A program made the position numbers and the translations under genes. A model generated the notes under the pieces. That model was not told where the DNA came from and did not search any database. It was given only the letters and a program-made list of their open reading frames with translations. A stretch of DNA of 64,000 nucleotides. It comes from Calendula officinalis (Eukaryota > Streptophyta > Magnoliopsida > Asterales > Asteraceae). Below, in pieces: positions 58,321 through 64,000 of the stretch; positions within the stretch are counted from its first letter, which is position 1, and every line of letters begins with the position of its first letter. The stretch covers positions 38,285,257 through 38,349,256 of the forward strand of contig OY970834.1 in NCBI GenBank assembly GCA_963853835.1. The letters are read 5' to 3'.

Positions 58321-58799
58321 AAGGGTGTAGTCGAACCGAGTCGAGTTCTGTCAATCTGACTCGACAACTAAAACTTGAGCTCGATATTCGACTTGATACT
58401 CGTCGAGCCATCATTTTTAAGCTCAAGCTCGGTGAAAGTATCAACAATTTCAAGCTCGACTTGACTAGGCTCGAAATTTGTTAATTTGAAAAATGTATTA
58501 ATAATTTAATTTGAAAGAGTAGAATTGGAAAATATTGTATTTTTTTATATATACAAAAGATACATATATAGTTATGTACGGAACATATTAAAATGGTTAA
58601 AAAGGTAATTTAATGAAAACTTGATTAGGTTCGCGAGTCTGGCGAGTTGATTATTAGGGAACTTGAACTCGGCTTGAAACCCTACTCGAGTAACTCGAGC
58701 TCGACTCAGTTTACAACGAGCTCGTTTATTCTGAGTATTTTTTGAGTCGGTTTTAAATAGCTCGTAAGCTATCTCGGCTCGATTACAAGTATGTCCCTT
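58321..58799. repeat. TCGAG-rich repeat with inverted ends
   Basis: Dense in TCGAGC/CTCGA motifs (for example ACTCGAGCTCGACT-type phrases). Left end AAGGGTGTAGTCGAACCGAG pairs loosely with the inverted right end (AAGGGACATACTTGTAATCG). Looks like a common non-autonomous DNA element; limits approximate. Confidence 0.45.
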
Positions 58800-58992
58800 A
58801 ATTGGTACGTGGTACTGTGGTAGGGACTAATAGTTAGGGAACAGTATGAGTGAAGTCTGACTATGCATGCATGGATATAAAAACAATAAGGAAGAAACTC
58901 TTGTCATTCCACCACATACAAACCCACGCGGACACACAGGTACATAACATTAACATGGTGGCAGTCTCGTCCTTAACCAACACACTTTTATT

Positions 58993-59138
58993 TTTAGGGT
59001 TTTGATAATGACAGCCCTTAAGACATGCATAAAAACCTTGTACATTCATCAATAACCAACTCCTGAATTTTAGGAACCATCCCCTTCATAAATTAATATA
59101 CAACTTATTATGCACTAGGGCTGTCATTATCAAAACAC
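58993..59138. repeat. Short inverted-repeat element
   Basis: GGGTTTTGATAATGACAGCC near 58995 and its inverse (GGCTGTCATTATCAAAAC near 59117) enclose about 100 bases. Probable tiny MITE. Confidence 0.55.
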
Positions 59139-62100
59139 TTATTTTTATCTGTAAGTTAATTACATCTCTACTTTTTGTCGGCTAGCTAGCTACCATCTTT
59201 TTTCTTGAAGAGCTAATGATTTTCATTAAACAAGGCACATTGTCCGCAACAATCTTAATTTACCATTTTACAGAGGGATGTGATAGGTATCCGTATACCA
59301 TAAAAATTATTTCTCTTATCATATTATATAAGATTTTAAATAGATTAACATAAGTTGTGGTATGTGAATATGTTTTTGTGATGTAAATATATCACCTCCT
59401 TTTCCTAAAGGGGTTGTCAATTTATAAAGACCTACAGAGCCATATATAGGCCATAATTAAAACTTTTAGCGACAACAAGTGACGTCGTAATAGTTTTTTA
59501 CATTTTAATTTATATTTTTTAATTAGTAACATTTTGCAACGAGATTTGTTGTCGCAAAAAAACATCAACAGTCGCTATAACTTACAAAATATATTTCTAT
59601 AATTCATAGGAGTTATACTGCTTTAATATAAATAGAGATTGATATAGATTTTTGTATTTATGAGATTTTATAACAGAAACAATTTTTTTTGTACGTTGCA
59701 ACTAAACGCTAGTTTAATTTATGTGCGATCTGTATCATATCATCAAACACAAGCTGCTATTGGTTGATTTCTTGCCTTCTTTCTTTCCAAAAACAACATG
59801 AACCATAAGTGCTACTACACGTATTACATTATATAATCTCACTTTCTATCCTCTTATTATTTATTTCCATGGAAAGTGTGACAAATTTACAATACTTTCT
59901 ATATTTGTCGTTAGAGTATGAAAAACAATCATGCATTTTCACGAAAGAAAAATGAAGTCGCCAACAATAATATTGAATTAATGAATAAAATTGAAGAATT
60001 AATTATCAAAATAGATCAAAAATGAACATTTATCCCAAAAAAAATAATACTTATCGGTCTTAGGTATTTCTGACTTGCTATTTTTGTACGACTATGCGAC
60101 TCCATAAAAATGTTGTCAGATATCTGAACTGACTGATGTACTTTTTGCTCAGTTGACGGTTGTACTTTATATCTTTTTTGAAAAAGACAATTTTTTAATT
60201 TTCCGAGGTAATTTTATCTTATTTAAAAAGGACAAAGAATTCTCAAAAAACAAAAAAAAAGTAAAAAAAATATTTTATTTTTTTATTGACGATTTTTTAC
60301 CCTGTTCAAATAAGACAAAAGATCTCACAAAAATATAACCGTTAATTCAAGTAGTACGAAAGTACAACCGTTAGTCGCACAAAGGAAAACCACTAAAATT
60401 CGTACAAAACAAGGTTGCTCACAAAGTCATAGTTGTACGAAATCAACTTAAGTCGCACAAAAATTTCTAATTATAAAAATGTGAACACTTATCAAATTAT
60501 TTGTGGAGTTGGACGGTCTAGGAAAATGAAAGTGGTTTCTATTTTGAGAAATCTGAAAATTCCTTGGTCTAATTCTCGAAATCGTCCTAAAACTTTGGTT
60601 AAAAATATAAAAAGTTGCTCCAAGAATATGTAATGTAACAACCAACCTTAAGTTGCCATTCACGTGTTGTGACAACTTTTTGTGAAAAAAAAAACTAATA
60701 AAATGCCATTATAATCCAGAACTATTAAGGAAAATTTTCCATTAGAAAAGAAAAACTCAACTTCCAGTTTTACAACTGAATTTGTTAAAACTGGATTCTA
60801 TAATTTTTAAATTTTTTTTGCTTTCCAGAAAACACTCTTGTTTATCAAAGAAAAAGCAACACAGAAATTTATAGAAGGTTTTCGGCAACTAAACTCAACC
60901 AGAGGCCTGAATAATTCATTTTTCTTAGAAAGCACAAACTATAAGCAAACTTGTTGAAGTGTGACTAGTATATTGTTTCTATCTTCATTTTTATTCTAAG
61001 AAATAACAATTAACTAATCGTCGTACATCATATTCCAACTAATGGTCCTATTTTCTACCTAAAATAGCATTGTTTTATAATGCTTTTGCACCTAACTAAT
61101 GTCATTGACAAACTAATTATTTAAACAAAGTAACTATGAAATCAAAATATTAAATAATATCCAATAAATAACTTTAATGACAGAGTAATAAGGAAAACTA
61201 GTTTTTCATATTTTAGCTGTTAATCAATTAACCAACTAAGAAAGCAGTTTTTTCTAAAAACGATAATCAAATGGTGCTGAACTTTTATTTACGTAAAGAA
61301 AAAATAAAGGATCAAATTGTGGCCACTAACTTGAAGTTTTCAATTTGATGACCAAGAAGTCGACTATGCTCTGTTTAGTTTAATCTTATATCAATAGGTC
61401 CAATGTTAGCCCCTAATTCAGTATTGGTTTAATATTATAAATCAAAGAAACACGTATTTGTCATTAATTATTTGTCTTATTTGGATTTTAAAGGAGAAAA
61501 TGAAAAAATTAATACTACTTTGATTCGTCCTTATTATATAAACCAGTTTAAAGATAAATTATTACTTTTATACAATTCAAACTCTTTTTTCGTTTTTAAG
61601 GACATTCCGGTTAGATGGACTTCCTTGGTGACCGAATTTAACTTGTTATTTACGCATTCTAAACGTTATTATGACTATTGTTGAACCTTCTCATGGTTAT
61701 CTAATAACTGGTTACCGAATTTTGCTCGTGATGTACGTGATCTCTCGAAAACAATACGGAAACCCTTATAACTAGGTTAAACAATTTAAAATGGTTAAAC
61801 ATATTTCTCAAAATTCATTTAACGCCAATCTAACAAAAATTACCATGTATATCAAATAGGATTTTAGTATGTTAAAATTATTGTAGCTCACGTTGCTGTA
61901 TAATTTATTTAGAGTATCATGTCTGTATTCCAAAATTTCTTTCTAACATATGATTCATATCAATTGAATATTAGAATTGTTCATTAGTTTTGGTACATGC
62001 TTTATGAATAAAAAATATGTAAATGGTGCACACTATATTCCATGGTGTGAATGTAAAAGGATAGGAAAGGAATCTTCAATTTAAATGTGCAGAGATTTTT

Positions 62101-62198
62101 TTTATTTCTGATTCTGTGTTGGAGCTCCTCATGTTGAAAGTGTGTTTTATTTTATTTTTTCATTACAAGAAAACTGCACATAAAAAAGTGTTACTAAG
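59139..62198. other. Long AT-rich intergenic region
   Basis: No gene recognised in 3 kb. A GCGACAAC/GTTGTCGC inverted pair encloses about 80 bases near 59469-59558. Loose GTCGCACAA/GTACGA phrases recur near 60350-60470. An AT-rich open frame of 70 codons (61472-61684) has no family I recognise. Confidence 0.45.
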
Positions 62199-62452
62199 GT
62201 GTGTTTGAAATGGATAGTGATTGTAGCTTATAAATTTTAACTTCCTTTATTATTCTTAAATGTTTATATTAGCTTATAGCTTATAAAATGGTAAAATAAT
62301 CATAAATGGTATAATATAAAGGGAGGTGAAATTAAAGGGTATAATGGCATTTTTGCTTTCTTCCCCACTCTAATAAGCTACAATTTGGAGCTTATGAAAT
62401 CCGTAGAAAACAAATTGATAAGCTATGAGTAAATAAGCTAAAACAAACGCTC
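62199..62452. mobile_element. Probable MITE
   Basis: Starts GTGTGTTTGAAATGG and ends AAGCTAAAACAAACGCTC, with several AGCTTATA/TAAGCT motifs in opposite orientation. Typical of short hAT/Harbinger MITEs; no target duplication fixed. Confidence 0.45.
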
Positions 62453-62564
62453 AATATTAATGCTAAGATAATAACGGTTATTCATTAAAATGTATGCATT
62501 CACTCATGCATAAAAAATAGTAAGTATTGTACTCGTGCAAATTGACATATAATTATCCTACTTA

Positions 62565-64000
62565 TGTAACACCACAAATTTTAGAAACTATTTTTCTTAT
62601 AGCAAGTACGGAAGCGATTCCAAAAGTAGTTAAGTTTAAGCTACAAGTTTAAGTCCGGTATTAGTCCCAAAACAACATAATTGTTTAAACGGTGTAACTT
62701 AATGAAATGGCTCATTTTACAAAACATATCAAACTGAGCTTGGTCAATCACCGTCCAAAGCACCGATCAACCTGAAAAGAGTCAACGAGAGAGGGATTAG
62801 CACAAAGCTAAGTGAATGAATATAATCTACAAATTCTGTAAAGCACAACAAGCAAGTACAAACATCTCCACGATCGAAAAGCCACATAATCACTATTTGT
62901 TCAAGAAGATCGGTGGTCATACCAGAGGCTAAAACCATCGTTGGCCTAACAGTGGTACCCGATAGCCTGTACCCAACAGCCCAGTAAACCCCCTTACGTG
63001 TAACGCATACAGGTAAGGTCCGAATACCGCGATCGTCGATACACTTTGCCCAACCGTTATCCTTCCGACACTGACTTCTCAAACGTCGGTCACCAAGTAA
63101 AACCGAGTTGTTGCCACCCATGAAGCCAAGCCTCCTAAAATATGTGCACATAATCCATTTAACATAACACCATCAAATAGGCACCAAACAAGTAAGCTAG
63201 TTACGAAAAAATCACATCGAAAAACGCTGCAAAAAAGTTCCCATCGCGAACTAGAAGTTCACGCCGCGAATTCCAATTCGCGTCGGGAACTCTGCCGCGA
63301 AGTAGTTCACGAATTACACCCAAAACTCACTGTCAATAGTTCGCGATCGCGAACCATAGTTCGCGTCGCGAACTCCCCAGGACGGCTACATTTCCTGCAT
63401 TTTTACCAAGTATGCAAATACCAAATCAATTGTAACCAAACACAAGTTGGAGGTTAATACCACTCACCGTAACCTTCTCCTTGCCACCAACCCAGTAGTC
63501 TAATGTCACTGAGTTGTCCTCCCGTTTCCTGTGAATCCAAAGGAATACCGAATTAGTACATAATTCTACCAAATTATAAGCAATTGTCAAGTAAATTCAT
63601 AAACCAACTTTTGACCCAAATGACATCTAACTACTTGCAATAATAACTACTCAAATCATATTCACATCATACTTTCATAATTCAAGTTAAACTCAATTAA
63701 AACATATTTGGCCAACTTTTACAATATTTACCCAAACGGGTCAAAAACCGCATATAGCTATTACACCATCAAAACTCCACTAACTTTCACACAATCACTA
63801 CATCTAGCAAGTCATAACTAGTTAATCAATTCAACAAGTTCATAACTTTCATTTACCAAGCATTTTACTTTAAGAATCAGTAGTTCATCTTTTTGACCCA
63901 AATCATCCAAACACTAACTAACTCATTTCACAAAACCCACCCTAACTTGATTTTCAACATGAACAACTTACCACATATGTTATCTTAACATAATAAGCAA
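62565..64000 (-). repeat. Gypsy-type LTR, truncated by the window end
   Basis: Plus strand begins TGTAACACCACAAATTTTAG, the inverse of an LTR end (...TTGTGGTGTTACA), so the LTR runs on the minus strand and starts beyond 64000. A cluster of GTTCGCG/CGCGAAC palindromes at about 63236-63380 matches the one in the solo LTR at 40814-42524. The open frame at 62744-63151 is part of this LTR and not a gene. Confidence 0.65.

Noticed and set aside
61472..61684. 70-codon AT-rich frame (YYINQFKDKLLLLYNSNSFF...)
   Set aside because: Briefly considered as organelle-plasmid or transposon debris; no motif supports any family and the flanks are non-coding.
62744..63151. 135-codon minus-strand open frame
   Set aside because: Lies wholly within a gypsy-type LTR and resembles no protein family.

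Overview
The window is nuclear DNA of a flowering plant, almost certainly a eudicot. The evidence is spliceosomal GT-AG (and probably two GC-AG) introns, plant-specific gene families (strictosidine-synthase-like, trihelix, pollen-receptor-like kinase, DUF599, polyamine transporter), two tRNA-Ala genes with plant-style CAA upstream motifs, and abundant LTR retrotransposons and MITEs. I suspect Asteraceae from the flavour of the repeats, but the sequence alone does not prove it. There is no bacterial content, operon or CRISPR array.

Layout. 0.1-4.6 kb: two strictosidine-synthase-like pseudogenes in inverted orientation flank an intact acyl-CoA-binding protein gene. 5.6-8.9 kb: a 5'-partial duplicate and then a complete ribosomal protein eL13 gene, both on the minus strand, the complete one with leader intron, telo-box and site II promoter motifs. 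8.9-13.1 kb: AT-rich intergenic DNA. 13.1-17.8 kb: a polyamine (PUT/LAT-type) transporter convergent with the nuclear gene for mitochondrial ribosomal protein S11. 17.8-22.6 kb: a Mutator-like foldback MITE, then a truncated Ty3/gypsy element with its 2.4-kb LTR. 23.3-29 kb: a damaged trihelix transcription factor gene, two identical tRNA-Ala(UGC) genes, and a pollen-receptor-like kinase pseudogene. 30.4-32.6 kb and 55.5-56.2 kb: two paralogous DUF599 membrane-protein genes. 33.3-50.4 kb, between them: a 17.1-kb SIRE-like Ty1/copia element (A; duplicated target TAATT). Into A were inserted a 1.7-kb gypsy-type solo LTR (TTCAT) and a second, reverse-strand copia element (B; CTAAG). 51.5-52.8 kb: an inverted-repeat element packed with the palindrome AAGCACATGTGCTT. 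53.5-64 kb: LTR debris, hAT, Harbinger-like and foldback MITEs, and a gypsy LTR running off the window end.

How the parts relate. The working genes (ACBP, eL13, polyamine transporter, mitochondrial S11, DUF599 copy 1, tRNA-Ala) are independent single genes. The rest is a record of duplication followed by decay (SSL, eL13, DUF599 copies, PRK) and of nested transposition.

The least expected signals are these. (1) Six copies of a 43-bp stem-loop motif with compensatory base-pair changes lie between the pol region and 3' LTR of element A. (2) The same element has a leader with 18 TTCGGC motifs. (3) The AAGCACATGTGCTT array. (4) A DUF599 copy has lost its splice acceptor but has an in-frame cryptic one. 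(5) A short uORF is predicted in the spliced leader of the polyamine transporter.
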